29,673 bases of DNA from JBILVQ01 sp044370375 (GCA_044370375.1 JBILVQ010000010.1:1-29673), one strand, 5' to 3'; positions 17,335-26,165 are shown, counted from the first letter of the stretch. Numbers and translations: made by a program. The notes: generated by a model from the letters alone, not told the origin.

Positions 17335-19134
17335 TTGAGTTCAGGTGCATCATCCCCACTTTTTGAGGTTACTCCTATTGAGGAGAAACTGAATGAGGTA
17401 ACCAATGACCAAGAAAAGGTGGATTTATTAAACAAACATTCCTGGGCCATTCGTCATTCTTTTCCCAATAAGGCGCTTGGTTACGCACTCAAAGCCCGCG
17501 AAATTTCTGTTAATTGCGACTACAAATCGGGTATCGCCTACAGCTTTCGATGTTCCGGTGCTGCCTATTCGCTGCTTTCACAATACCAAATAGGATTGGC
17601 CGATTTGCAGCGTGCTTTTGTTCTGTTTTTTGAACTGAACAATAAGCAATCCATTGCTACCACTTTGCGAAACATTGGAAACATTTATAAGTCGTTAAAT
17701 CAATACGATAAAGCCCTTGAACATTATTATAATGGGTTGCGTTTTGCCAAAGAGGTAGATGACGAGCAAGGAATAGCCTATATCTACGGGCATATTGGCG
17801 AAACAAAATTTTTGAAAAATGAATTTGCCGGTGCTCTTGATTTTATGAACAAGGCCCTTGAGATTCATACCAGCCGCAACGATGATTTTGGCATGGCCAA
17901 TGCTTTTGTTATCCTTGGAAATATTTTTCTGAGCACCGATCAGGCACAAAAGGCTTTTGGTGTGATTTTACAAGCTACAAAAATCAGTAACCGGATCAAC
18001 CATTTAAAAGGAATGGCCTATTCCAATTCTGCGTTGGGCAATTTTTACAAGATTCAAAAGAACTATTCCAAGGCTTTGTATCAGCATCAAATAGCCATGG
18101 CCGCAGCGGCCGAGATGGGCGATAAAATGTTGATTTCGCAGATTTACAAGAATATTTCTGAGGTTTATAGCTTGTCAGGCAATTTCGAAAAAGCACTCGA
18201 AACTTATAAGCGATACGATGATGTGAAGAGCTGGGTGCAAAACATGAACAATGAAATAACCCTTCGCTCTTTGCAGGCTCAATTTGAGCTGGAACAGTCA
18301 GAAAAGGAAAAAGAAATTTACAAGTTTAAAAATCAGGAATTAGCCAAAGCCAATCGACTCATTGAGTCAAAGAACAAGGACATTACAGACAGTATTCGCT
18401 ATGCGAAACATATCCAAGAGGCCATTTTGCCCGAACGAAGTTATCTTTCCAGTTACCTGAAGGATTTCTTTATTTTTTATAAGCCCAAGGATATTGTGAG
18501 TGGCGATTTTTATTGGTTCTTAGAGAAAAATGGTTTGCTTTACATGGCAGCCGTAGATTGTACAGGGCACGGTGTTCCGGGTGCTTTTATTTCCATTGTT
18601 GGTGGTAATTTGCTCAATCAGGTTGTAAAGGAAAATCACTTTACAGATGCAGCATCGGTGCTCAACGAAGTGAACCGCTTGTTTAACTTAACCATCCGTC
18701 AGACGTTTGAAGAATCGGCCGTTAAGGATGGCATGGACATGGCCTTGTGTGTTATTGATCCTCAAAACAATACCCTTGATTTTTGTGGAGCTTACAATCC
18801 CTTGTATTTGGTGAGAAACAAGGAACTCTTAATTTATAAAGGCAATAAATTTCCGATCGGTATTTTTATCGGAGATGATGTAAAGAAGTTTTCGGGCGTA
18901 AAAATCGATTTGCAAAAAGGAGACCAAGTGTATATCTTTTCGGATGGTTATATTGACCAATTCGGAGGGCCCGATAACAAGAAAATTATGCCCAAAAGAT
19001 TTAGAGAAGTAATTTTGGACAATCAGCATTTGCCCATGAAATTACAACACTATCATTTTGAATCCTTTTTCGAAGATTGGAAAGGACCCAGAGAACAGGT
19101 GGATGACATTTTGCTGATTGGAATCAGAGTCTAA
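17335..19134 (+). CDS. TPR-repeat SpoIIE-type PP2C phosphatase
   Basis: A 599-residue cytoplasmic phosphatase with tetratricopeptide repeats at about 35-305 (e.g. LRNIGNIYKSLNQYDKALEHY, LGNFYKIQKNYSKALYQH), a coiled coil at about 305-345, the switch helix KDITDSIRYAKHIQEAILPE, and a SpoIIE domain from ~375. Catalytic Asp residues are conserved: GDFYWF (~390), D408 in DCTGHGVPGAF, KDGMDMA, D537 in SDGYID and VDD near the C-terminus. There is no signal peptide or membrane helix. The start is TTG at 17335: an in-frame TAA lies at 17317-17319 and no ATG or GTG lies between it and the TTG, while the first internal Met is near residue 170. It is a paralogue, in its phosphatase half, of the preceding gene. 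fabG follows 11 nt later. Confidence 0.9.
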   Translation: MSSGASSPLFEVTPIEEKLNEVTNDQEKVDLLNKHSWAIRHSFPNKALGYALKAREISVNCDYKSGIAYSFRCSGAAYSLLSQYQIGLADLQRAFVLFFELNNKQSIATTLRNIGNIYKSLNQYDKALEHYYNGLRFAKEVDDEQGIAYIYGHIGETKFLKNEFAGALDFMNKALEIHTSRNDDFGMANAFVILGNIFLSTDQAQKAFGVILQATKISNRINHLKGMAYSNSALGNFYKIQKNYSKALYQHQIAMAAAAEMGDKMLISQIYKNISEVYSLSGNFEKALETYKRYDDVKSWVQNMNNEITLRSLQAQFELEQSEKEKEIYKFKNQELAKANRLIESKNKDITDSIRYAKHIQEAILPERSYLSSYLKDFFIFYKPKDIVSGDFYWFLEKNGLLYMAAVDCTGHGVPGAFISIVGGNLLNQVVKENHFTDAASVLNEVNRLFNLTIRQTFEESAVKDGMDMALCVIDPQNNTLDFCGAYNPLYLVRNKELLIYKGNKFPIGIFIGDDVKKFSGVKIDLQKGDQVYIFSDGYIDQFGGPDNKKIMPKRFREVILDNQHLPMKLQHYHFESFFEDWKGPREQVDDILLIGIRV

Positions 19135-19145
19135 TAATAAAATCA

Positions 19146-19892
19146 ATGAAATTACTGGAAGGAAAAATTGCCCTAGTAACAGGGGCCTCTCGCGGAATTG
19201 GAAAAGGAATTGCCGAGGTATTGGTAAAACATGGAGCAACCGTTGCTTTTACCTATTTATCGAGTGTTGAAAAGGGACTTGAATTAGAGAATCATCTAAA
19301 TGGACTGGGTGGTTCGGCAAAAGGTTACCGTTCTGATGCTTCAGATTTTAAGGCAGCGGATGAGTTAATTAATTCCATTGTATCGGAATTCGGAAGATTG
19401 GATATTGTAATTAATAATGCAGGCATTACCCGCGATGGATTATTGATGCGAATGACCGAGGAGCAATTTGATGAAGTAATTAAAACCAACCTGAAATCTG
19501 TTTTTAATATTACCAAGGCTTGCCAGCGGCCTATGTTGAAACAAAAGTCCGGTTCAATCATTAACATTAGTTCTGTGGTTGGCGTGAAGGGAAATGCGGG
19601 ACAGGCGAATTACGCAGCCTCAAAGGCAGGAATGATTGGTTTTACCAAGTCAGTAGCCCTTGAATTGGGATCAAGAAATATCCGTTGCAATGCCATTGCC
19701 CCGGGTTTTATCGAAACTGAAATGACGGCCGCCCTTGATGAAAAGGTGGTAGAAGGTTGGAGGCAGGGCATTCCTTTGAAAAGAGGAGGTACGGCAGAAG
19801 ATGTTGCTAATGCATGTTTGTTTCTTGCTTCTGATTTATCGGCTTATATTACCGGGCAAACCATCAATGTTTGTGGTGGAATGCTCACCTGA
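19146..19892 (+). CDS. fabG: 3-oxoacyl-[acyl-carrier-protein] reductase
   Basis: A 248-residue short-chain dehydrogenase that reduces 3-oxoacyl-ACP with NADPH in fatty acid synthesis. The Rossmann motif TGASRGIG is at residues 12-19, NNAG at 90-93, and the catalytic set is S143 (NISSVVG), Y156 and K160 (YAASK). The motif NIRCNAIAPGFIETEM and the C-terminal ITGQTINVCGGM match FabG closely, and its length equals the typical 244-248. It starts 11 nt after the phosphatase stop with no promoter between, so the two are probably one transcript, which ends at the terminator 19912-19936. Related SDR enzymes share these motifs, but the overall pattern favours FabG. Confidence 0.93.
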   Translation: MKLLEGKIALVTGASRGIGKGIAEVLVKHGATVAFTYLSSVEKGLELENHLNGLGGSAKGYRSDASDFKAADELINSIVSEFGRLDIVINNAGITRDGLLMRMTEEQFDEVIKTNLKSVFNITKACQRPMLKQKSGSIINISSVVGVKGNAGQANYAASKAGMIGFTKSVALELGSRNIRCNAIAPGFIETEMTAALDEKVVEGWRQGIPLKRGGTAEDVANACLFLASDLSAYITGQTINVCGGMLT

Positions 19893-19911
19893 TTTTGTTT
19901 ATTTTTTTGAG

Positions 19912-19936
19912 AAAAGGCCGGCTTCCGGCCTTTTTT
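19912..19936 (+). terminator. Terminator after fabG
   Basis: aaaaggccgg (19912-19921), loop ctt, ccggcctttt (19925-19934), then more T. Perfect 10-bp stem, 19 nt after the fabG stop. Confidence 0.92.
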
Positions 19937-19981
19937 GTTTTATTTAAGAAAACAAGCAGCCAATTGGCCGCTTAGAATGAC

Positions 19982-19989
19982 TATTTTTG
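19982..19989 (+). promoter_or_regulatory. -7 box of the VWA gene
   Basis: TATTTTTG matches TAnnTTTG exactly and lies 11 nt before the ATG at 20001. Only a poorly spaced TTG (19964-19966) is upstream. It decides the start: an ATG at 19977 would lie inside the promoter. Confidence 0.45.
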
Positions 19990-20000
19990 GGCCCCAATTT

Positions 20001-22085
20001 ATGGCATTAGTTACAGAATATTCTTGGTTTTTATGGCCCTTATGCCTGTTTGCAGGAGGTATAGCTGCTTGGTTCCTTTACAGAGGAAAAGGCAAAATCA
20101 GCGGAGCCTCTTTAATGGAGCACCGACTGATGTTGATAAGTCGTTTTTTTTCTGTCAGTCTCCTTTGCTTTTTGTTGTTGGCTCCAATGCTCAAAACCAG
20201 CCAAAAGCGGGTTGAAAATCCGGTTTTGGCTATCGCCATTGATCAAAGTAGTTCGGTGTTGGCAAAAACAGATTCCTTGGGCTTGGCTGCCGCAATCAAT
20301 GCCGGTATAGAGGAGATAAAAACCGCTCTTGATGGAAAAATGGATGTAAGGGTTTATGGCTTCGGTAGTAGTTTTCAGGAGGGTTTCAAGGGAAAATTTG
20401 ATGAAAAAGAAACAGATATTCAAGAGGTTTTTAATCAATTAGAAAATAGATTTTCAAACAGAAATCTTGGCGCAGCAGTTCTCATTAGTGATGGTATCTA
20501 TAACAAAGGGGAAGATCCTTATTCGGTGGCCTCAGATTTAAAATTTCCGGTTTATACTGTTGGTTTGGGCGACACCACCTTTAAACCGGATTTGATGGTA
20601 AGAAAGGTCAATCATAATAAATCAGCCTACCTTGGAAATACTTATCCGGTTGAAATAATTCTGGAGTCTGTTGGCTTTCCCGGAAAGGTATCCACACTTT
20701 CTGTAAAGCGAGAGGAGGAGGTATTGTTCTCAGAGGAAGTTAATATTACTACTTCATCTTTTTTGAAAACAATTTCTTTGCAGGTCAATGCACATCAAAA
20801 AGGTTTACAACATTTAATCATTGAATGGAAACCGGTTGCAGGAGAGCTAACCACACAAAATAATACGGTGCATGTTTTTGTGGAAGTAATTGAAAATAAA
20901 CAAAAGGTACTTATTTTATCTGCGGCCCCTCATCCGGATATCTCTGCCCTCCGTCAGGTGCTGGAGAGCGCGGGAACCATTGAAACCAACTATTTTCAAT
21001 TTCGCGATTTTAACCAAAACCTGGATGCCTATAATTTAGTTATTCTTCATCGCTTGCCAACACCAGATGGTTCATCAAGAGCCTTGCTGACCAAATTATC
21101 CGAAAGTGAAATTCCACGATTAATCATTGCAGGCGAAGAGAGTGAGACCTCTTTGTTTAATAAACTGCAAAACGTATTGTTCTTTTCACCAATGCGCGGA
21201 AGAAGCAATGAAGCCCTTCCTTTGCTAAACAATTCGTTTTCTTTTTTTGGTTTAACCGAAGATAGTAAACAAGCCATTCCTTCGTGGAGTCCCTTGCATG
21301 CGCCCTATGGAAATTCGCGTTTATCCAATGGAGCCAATGTTTTGATGTACCAAAGAATTGGGATTGTAGATACCAAGGAGCCACTGGTTGCCTTTAATGA
21401 ATTGAACGGGCTGCGCACAGGGGTTATTATGGGAGAGGGTATTTGGAAATGGCGGACCACCAATTTCGTGCGAACCGGGAACCACAATTTGTTTGATGAT
21501 TTAATTCGAAAAATGGTTCAATATTTATCGGTTAAGTCGGGCAAAGATTATTTCAGGGTGGATACCCGTCCGGCATTTAAAGAGAACGAGGACATCCTTT
21601 TTCATGCAGTAGTTTTTGACCCCTCGTATCAACCGCTTCCCGCAATGGAGGTAAAATTAGAAATTGCCGACAAGGGCAAGAACCGCTTTAACTTTGTATT
21701 TTCACCCGATGGAGAACAATATAAATTGAATGCCGGAAGTCTTCCTGTAGGACAATATCAATATAATGCCAAAGTAAACACCGGAGAAAAAACCTTTCAG
21801 CAAAGTGGTGTTTTTACGGTCAATCAGGTGAACGTTGAATATTTGAATACAACAGCAAGACACAAAGAATTAAAGAGTTTAGCCCTGAGCAGTGGTGGAA
21901 AATATTTTGACCTAAGCCGGTTTTCAGCCTTGGCACAAGCGTTAAAGAACCGTGAGGATTTGGTTCCCGTATCCTACGTTGAAAAGAAAATGATTCCGTT
22001 AATCCATTTAAAAATTGTTTTTGCTCTTTTGTTGCTATTTTTAGCAACCGAATGGTTTTTAAGAAAAAGGTCGGGCGGATATTAG
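20001..22085 (+). CDS. Membrane-anchored VWA-domain protein
   Basis: A 694-residue protein with two N-terminal membrane segments (about 7-27 and 42-63), a von Willebrand A domain (about 73-205), a long periplasmic-type region and a C-terminal membrane segment (about 665-688). The MIDAS metal site is partly kept: DxSxS at D81/S83/S85 (IDQSSS) and D164 (LISDGIYN), but the usual Thr is replaced in NRNLGAAV. After VWA come a CARDB-like beta segment (240-310) and a Rossmann-like region (KVLILSAAPHPDISALRQVL, then VILHRLP), as in family members with a GATase-like domain. ATG 20001 is preferred over 19977 and the TTG at 19935, which lies in the fabG terminator. Role unknown; such proteins often serve as assembly platforms. 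ffh follows 43 nt later. Confidence 0.8.
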   Translation: MALVTEYSWFLWPLCLFAGGIAAWFLYRGKGKISGASLMEHRLMLISRFFSVSLLCFLLLAPMLKTSQKRVENPVLAIAIDQSSSVLAKTDSLGLAAAINAGIEEIKTALDGKMDVRVYGFGSSFQEGFKGKFDEKETDIQEVFNQLENRFSNRNLGAAVLISDGIYNKGEDPYSVASDLKFPVYTVGLGDTTFKPDLMVRKVNHNKSAYLGNTYPVEIILESVGFPGKVSTLSVKREEEVLFSEEVNITTSSFLKTISLQVNAHQKGLQHLIIEWKPVAGELTTQNNTVHVFVEVIENKQKVLILSAAPHPDISALRQVLESAGTIETNYFQFRDFNQNLDAYNLVILHRLPTPDGSSRALLTKLSESEIPRLIIAGEESETSLFNKLQNVLFFSPMRGRSNEALPLLNNSFSFFGLTEDSKQAIPSWSPLHAPYGNSRLSNGANVLMYQRIGIVDTKEPLVAFNELNGLRTGVIMGEGIWKWRTTNFVRTGNHNLFDDLIRKMVQYLSVKSGKDYFRVDTRPAFKENEDILFHAVVFDPSYQPLPAMEVKLEIADKGKNRFNFVFSPDGEQYKLNAGSLPVGQYQYNAKVNTGEKTFQQSGVFTVNQVNVEYLNTTARHKELKSLALSSGGKYFDLSRFSALAQALKNREDLVPVSYVEKKMIPLIHLKIVFALLLLFLATEWFLRKRSGGY

Positions 22086-22092
22086 AAAAAAT

Positions 22093-22100
22093 TAATTTTG
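22093..22100 (+). promoter_or_regulatory. -7 box of ffh
   Basis: TAATTTTG matches TAnnTTTG exactly, 28 nt before the ffh ATG. The region 21 nt upstream (end of the VWA gene) has no TTTG, so the promoter is only half supported. Confidence 0.45.
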
Positions 22101-22128
22101 AAAAGATTTTGACCAGAACTAAGTAAGC

Positions 22129-23463
22129 ATGTTTGAGAATTTAAGCGAGAAATTTGACAGGGCCTTTAAGATATTAAAGGGGCAAGGACAGATTAGTGAA
22201 ATCAATGTTGCAGAAACATTGAAAGAAGTAAGGAAAGCATTGTTGGATGCGGATGTTAACTTTAAAATTGCCAAACAATTTACCGAAACGGTTAAGGAAA
22301 AGGCGTTGGGAGAGAATGTACTGACGGCCATTTCGCCCGGACAATTGATGATTAAAATTGTTCACGATGAATTGGCCAATTTGATGGGAGGAAAGAAATC
22401 CGACCTTGAGTTAAAGAGCAGTCCTTCCATTATTCTAATGTCCGGTTTGCAAGGTTCCGGTAAAACCACTTTTTCGGGAAAGCTGGCCAATTATTTAAAA
22501 ACGAAGAAGGGAAAGAAGCCCTTGCTTGTAGCCGGTGACGTTTATCGTCCTGCAGCGATTGACCAGTTGATGGTTTTGGCTGGACAAGTGGGTGTTGATG
22601 TATTTACCGATAAGGAAAGCAAAGATCCGGTTGACATTGCATTACGGGCCATCAAATTTGCACGCGAGAATGGTAACAATGTTGTCATTATCGATACTGC
22701 CGGTCGTTTGGCGGTTGATGAGGTGATGATGAAAGAAATTGAACAGGTTAAGAACGCGGTTAAGCCGGATGAAATTCTTTTCGTGGTAGATTCAATGACG
22801 GGCCAGGATGCAGTAAATACTGCAAAAACCTTTAACGAAAGACTTGATTTTAACGGAGTAGTTCTTACCAAATTAGACGGTGATACCCGCGGTGGAGCTG
22901 CCTTGTCGATTCGATATGTTGTTGATAAACCCATTAAGTTTATCGGTACTGGCGAAAAGATGGAAGCGCTGGATGTATTTTATCCGGAGCGAATGGCCGA
23001 TAGAATTTTGGGAATGGGGGATGTGGTATCTCTTGTTGAAAGAGCACAGGAGCAATTCAATGTTGAAGAGGCCAGGAAGCTGCAAAAGAAAATTGCGAAG
23101 AACCAGTTCAGCTTTAATGATTTTCTTTCCCAATTACAGCAAATCAAGAAAATGGGTAATTTGAAGGATTTGGTGGGTATGATTCCTGGGATAGGAAAGG
23201 CATTAAAGGATGTAGATATTAATGATGATGCTTTTAAGGGAATTGAAGCCATCATTTACTCCATGACGCCACAGGAGCGTGAAAATCCGGAGATTTTGAA
23301 TGGTAGCAGAAGAAAACGCATTGCAGATGGTGCAGGTACTACCATACAAGAGGTGAACAAATTGATTAAGCAATTTGATGATACCCGTAAGATGATGAAA
23401 ATGTTCAGCAACAAAGATCAGATGGCAAAGATGATGCGAAATATGCCACCTCCAAAACGATAA
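22129..23463 (+). CDS. ffh: Signal recognition particle protein
   Basis: A 444-residue SRP54-type GTPase that binds signal sequences on nascent membrane proteins and delivers ribosomes to FtsY. The N domain covers about 1-95. The G domain has G1 GLQGSGKTT at 106-114, DTAGR at 189-193, TKLDGDTRGG from 247 and GTGEKMEALDVF. The M domain (about 300-444) contains the RNA-binding helix region GTTIQEVNKLIKQF and a Met-rich tail (MMKMFSNKDQMAKMMRNM). Length is normal. folD begins 2 nt after its stop. The SRP RNA gene was not found in the window. Confidence 0.97.
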   Translation: MFENLSEKFDRAFKILKGQGQISEINVAETLKEVRKALLDADVNFKIAKQFTETVKEKALGENVLTAISPGQLMIKIVHDELANLMGGKKSDLELKSSPSIILMSGLQGSGKTTFSGKLANYLKTKKGKKPLLVAGDVYRPAAIDQLMVLAGQVGVDVFTDKESKDPVDIALRAIKFARENGNNVVIIDTAGRLAVDEVMMKEIEQVKNAVKPDEILFVVDSMTGQDAVNTAKTFNERLDFNGVVLTKLDGDTRGGAALSIRYVVDKPIKFIGTGEKMEALDVFYPERMADRILGMGDVVSLVERAQEQFNVEEARKLQKKIAKNQFSFNDFLSQLQQIKKMGNLKDLVGMIPGIGKALKDVDINDDAFKGIEAIIYSMTPQERENPEILNGSRRKRIADGAGTTIQEVNKLIKQFDDTRKMMKMFSNKDQMAKMMRNMPPPKR

Positions 23464-23465
23464 AC

Positions 23466-24344
23466 ATGATTTTACTCGACGGAAAAGCTGTATCGGAAAA
23501 ATTACTTCTTGAAATTAAACAAGAGGTACAATTGCTTACACAAAACGGAAGGCGGGCTCCGCATCTTGCCGCAATTTTGGTGGGCAATAATCCGGCCAGT
23601 ATGGCTTACGTGGGTTCAAAAATTAAAGCCTGTGAGAAGGTTGGTTTTTCTAGCACCTTGGTGGAACTGCCATCGGATGCAAGTGAGGCAGATGTATTGA
23701 ACGCAGTTGATTACTTGAACAAAGATGAAAGTATTGACGGGTTTATTGTTCAATTGCCATTGCCTTTAAATGTGGATGAGAAAAAGGTTGTTTTAAAGGT
23801 TTTACCCCAAAAGGATGTGGATGGTTTTCATCCCGAAAATTTGGGTCGGATGATGAGTGGTTTACCCTGTTTTTTGCCGGCAACACCCTTCGGAATTTTG
23901 AAGTTAATGGAACATTATTCCATTGAAACTGCGGGTAAAAATGTAGTAGTCTTGGGCCGGAGCAATATTGTTGGAACCCCCATTTCTATTATGCTTTCAA
24001 GGCCCGGTAAATCAGGTGATGCAACCGTAACCCTTTGTCACAGCAAAACCAGGGAGTTAAAAGAAGTTTGTTTAAAAGCAGATATAATTATTGCCGCCAT
24101 AGGTCGGCCTTATTTTTTAAAGGCAGATATGGTGAAAAAAGGAGCGGTTGTTATTGATGTTGGCATCAACAGGGTAGAGGATAGCAGTCTTGGCAAAGGA
24201 TATAAACTTGTTGGAGATGCTGACACAGAATCCTTGAAGGAAGTTTGTTCATCCATAACCCCTGTTCCGGGTGGAGTAGGCCCCATGACCATTGCAGGTT
24301 TATTGTTAAACACGCTGCAGGCCTATAAAAATCAAAACGTTTAG
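23466..24344 (+). CDS. folD: Bifunctional methylene-THF dehydrogenase / methenyl-THF cyclohydrolase
   Basis: A 292-residue enzyme that interconverts 5,10-methylene-, 5,10-methenyl- and 10-formyl-tetrahydrofolate, supplying formyl groups for purines and initiator tRNA. The substrate site is seen in YVGSKIKAC, with K52 as the catalytic Lys, in IVQLPLPLNV and in PQKDVDGFHPENLGRM. The Rossmann domain has VVVLGRSNIVGTPI, and the C-terminus carries PVPGGVGPMTIAGLL. Length is typical (280-300). It is transcribed with ffh (2-nt gap) and converges on pntB; no strong terminator lies in the 51-nt gap. Confidence 0.96.
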   Translation: MILLDGKAVSEKLLLEIKQEVQLLTQNGRRAPHLAAILVGNNPASMAYVGSKIKACEKVGFSSTLVELPSDASEADVLNAVDYLNKDESIDGFIVQLPLPLNVDEKKVVLKVLPQKDVDGFHPENLGRMMSGLPCFLPATPFGILKLMEHYSIETAGKNVVVLGRSNIVGTPISIMLSRPGKSGDATVTLCHSKTRELKEVCLKADIIIAAIGRPYFLKADMVKKGAVVIDVGINRVEDSSLGKGYKLVGDADTESLKEVCSSITPVPGGVGPMTIAGLLLNTLQAYKNQNV

Positions 24345-24395
24345 CCTAACTGTAAAAATTAGGTTCAAAGTCTTTTGAAAAAAACCTCGTAAGAA

Positions 24396-25781
24396 TTATC
24401 CTAGGTTTTTCAATTCACTAACCAACTCAGTAAGTGCTTTTTTAGCATCACCAAAGAACATGCTTGCTTTGGGATCGTAGAAAAGCAAATTGTCGATTCC
24501 GGCATATCCGGCGCTCATCGACCTTTTGTTGATGATGATGTGTTTGGCTTTATTTACCTCAAGGATGGGCATTCCGTAAATAGGCGATGATGGGTCGGAT
24601 TTTGCTGCAGGGTTAACAACATCATTCGCGCCAACAATGAGAACTACATCCGTTTGGTCAAATTCAGGATTAATATCATCCATTTCAACCAATTTATCAT
24701 AACTAACATTACTTTCAGCCAGGAGTACATTCATGTGGCCGGGCATTCTCCCTGCTACCGGGTGAATGGCATACTTCACCTCCACACCTCTTTCTTCCAG
24801 TAACATCTCTAATTCATGAATCACGTGCTGGGCTTGGGCAACGGCTAAACCGTAACCCGGAACGATCACCACCTTTTTTGAATAATTCATTAGCACGGCA
24901 ACATCGGTTGCAGAGATATCCTTTGTGCTTCCGCCCGTTGCAGTAGCACCCGCAGCCGCTGCAGAACCGGCACCAAATGCACCAAAAATCACATTGCTTA
25001 GCGGTCGGTTCATGGCTTTACACATCACAAAAGTTAATAAGGTACCGGCCGAACCTACAAGAATTCCACCGGTTAACATCACTTTGTTATCGTAAAGGAA
25101 ACCACCGAAAGCAGCGGCCAATCCGGTAAATGAGTTGAGCAATGAAATAACCACCGGCATATCTGCACCTCCGATTGGAATGGTAAATAAAATACCATAA
25201 AGCAAAGCGGAAAGAAAGAGCGCATAGAGGATGGTCATGTTATCGGGAGAGGTGATTACCACCCAAGCACCGAAAGCAAGAACACCCACCATTACCAGAT
25301 TATTGATCATGTTATAGGATGGAAGACGAACGGGTTTGTTCATGGTTCCGTTAAGTTTCAGATAGGCGATAATGGAACCTGAAAAAGAAACACTTCCTAT
25401 GATTAGACCTGCAATAATGGCAATAAGGGCACCGGTTTGGTTGAGATTGTGGTGGTATTCCATTAGACCAATAAGGGCAGCACATGCACCGCCCATTCCA
25501 TTGAATACAGAAACCAGTTCAGGCATTTTGGTCATCTGAACTTTCTTGGCTGTCATCCATCCAATAATGGTTCCAAGAAGAATAGCAGAAAAAATCAACC
25601 CGTAAATGAGCGTTGGAACATTGTCTTTTACCATGAAAATGGTTCCTAAAATGGCGAGGGTCATCCCTGCAGCGGCAATCAGGTTTCCATTTCTGGCAGA
25701 TTTTGGATTACCCATCATTTTTAAACCGATTACAAAAGTTACTGAGGCAATCAGGTAAAAAATTTCAAGAAGATTAGACAT
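24396..25781 (-). CDS. pntB: NAD(P) transhydrogenase subunit beta
   Basis: A 461-residue membrane subunit of proton-translocating transhydrogenase, which makes NADPH from NADH and NADP+ using the proton gradient. About eight or nine hydrophobic helices cover residues 1-265 (dII), with GGADMPVVISLLNS as a conserved channel-region motif. The C-terminal NADP-binding domain dIII (about 290-461) has VVIVPGYGLAVAQAQHVI, HPVAGRMPGHMNVLLAE, VVLIVGANDVVNPAA and NKRSMSAGYAGIDN. It is the last gene of the pnt operon, 61 nt after pntAb. Confidence 0.97.
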   Translation of the reverse strand: MSNLLEIFYLIASVTFVIGLKMMGNPKSARNGNLIAAAGMTLAILGTIFMVKDNVPTLIYGLIFSAILLGTIIGWMTAKKVQMTKMPELVSVFNGMGGACAALIGLMEYHHNLNQTGALIAIIAGLIIGSVSFSGSIIAYLKLNGTMNKPVRLPSYNMINNLVMVGVLAFGAWVVITSPDNMTILYALFLSALLYGILFTIPIGGADMPVVISLLNSFTGLAAAFGGFLYDNKVMLTGGILVGSAGTLLTFVMCKAMNRPLSNVIFGAFGAGSAAAAGATATGGSTKDISATDVAVLMNYSKKVVIVPGYGLAVAQAQHVIHELEMLLEERGVEVKYAIHPVAGRMPGHMNVLLAESNVSYDKLVEMDDINPEFDQTDVVLIVGANDVVNPAAKSDPSSPIYGMPILEVNKAKHIIINKRSMSAGYAGIDNLLFYDPKASMFFGDAKKALTELVSELKNLG

Positions 25782-25842
25782 TGGAAAAAATAGGAAAGAT
25801 GATTAATAAAATAGGATTGGTTGGTTGGCTGGATGCTTTGGA

Positions 25843-26148
25843 TTATTTTTTCTTAAACATTTCAAGCATGCGGTCGGTTACAACAAATCCTCCAACCACG
25901 TTAAGGGTACCCAGCAAAACAGCCAGAAAACCCAATGCCAATGCCAAATAATCAGATGGGTCAACGTGCAACAATACATAAATAGCACCCACAATGACAA
26001 CACCGTGAATAGCGTTTGCTCCACTCATTAAGGGTGTATGCAAAACAGTGGGTACATTTCCAATTACTTCTACCCCAACGAAAATGGAAAGAATAACGAA
26101 ATAAAACATTTCGCGATTTTCTCCGATAAAATTCAAAATTGTTTCCAT
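25843..26148 (-). CDS. pntAb: NAD(P) transhydrogenase alpha subunit, membrane part
   Basis: A 101-residue membrane protein forming the alpha-side helices of dII. Three hydrophobic segments are visible (about 13-31, 44-62, 67-90), with VIGNVPTVLHTPLMSGANAIHGVVIVG matching the conserved segment of this subunit. It is separate from the NAD-binding part, as in split three-subunit enzymes, rather than fused as in E. coli PntA. It lies 17 nt after pntAa. The short size and sequence leave little doubt. Confidence 0.95.
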   Translation of the reverse strand: METILNFIGENREMFYFVILSIFVGVEVIGNVPTVLHTPLMSGANAIHGVVIVGAIYVLLHVDPSDYLALALGFLAVLLGTLNVVGGFVVTDRMLEMFKKK

Positions 26149-26165
26149 GTTTACAGATGCGATTT

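Noticed and set aside
19935..20000. Upstream starts (TTG 19935, ATG 19977) for the VWA protein
   Set aside because: The first lies in the fabG terminator and the second before the exact -7 box at 19982-19989.
22086..22128. SRP RNA gene next to ffh
   Set aside because: The gap is 43 nt and shows no GGAA-type tetraloop hairpin; too short for even the small SRP RNA.
22542..22934. 130-codon open frame on the minus strand
   Set aside because: Antisense to the GTPase domain of ffh; Ser/Thr-rich translation typical of the reverse of a conserved gene.
24345..24387. Possible terminator between folD and pntB (cctaa/ttagg and ttcaaa/tttgaa stems)
   Set aside because: Stems are only 5-6 bp, AT-rich and partly overlapping, with no good T-tract in either direction.
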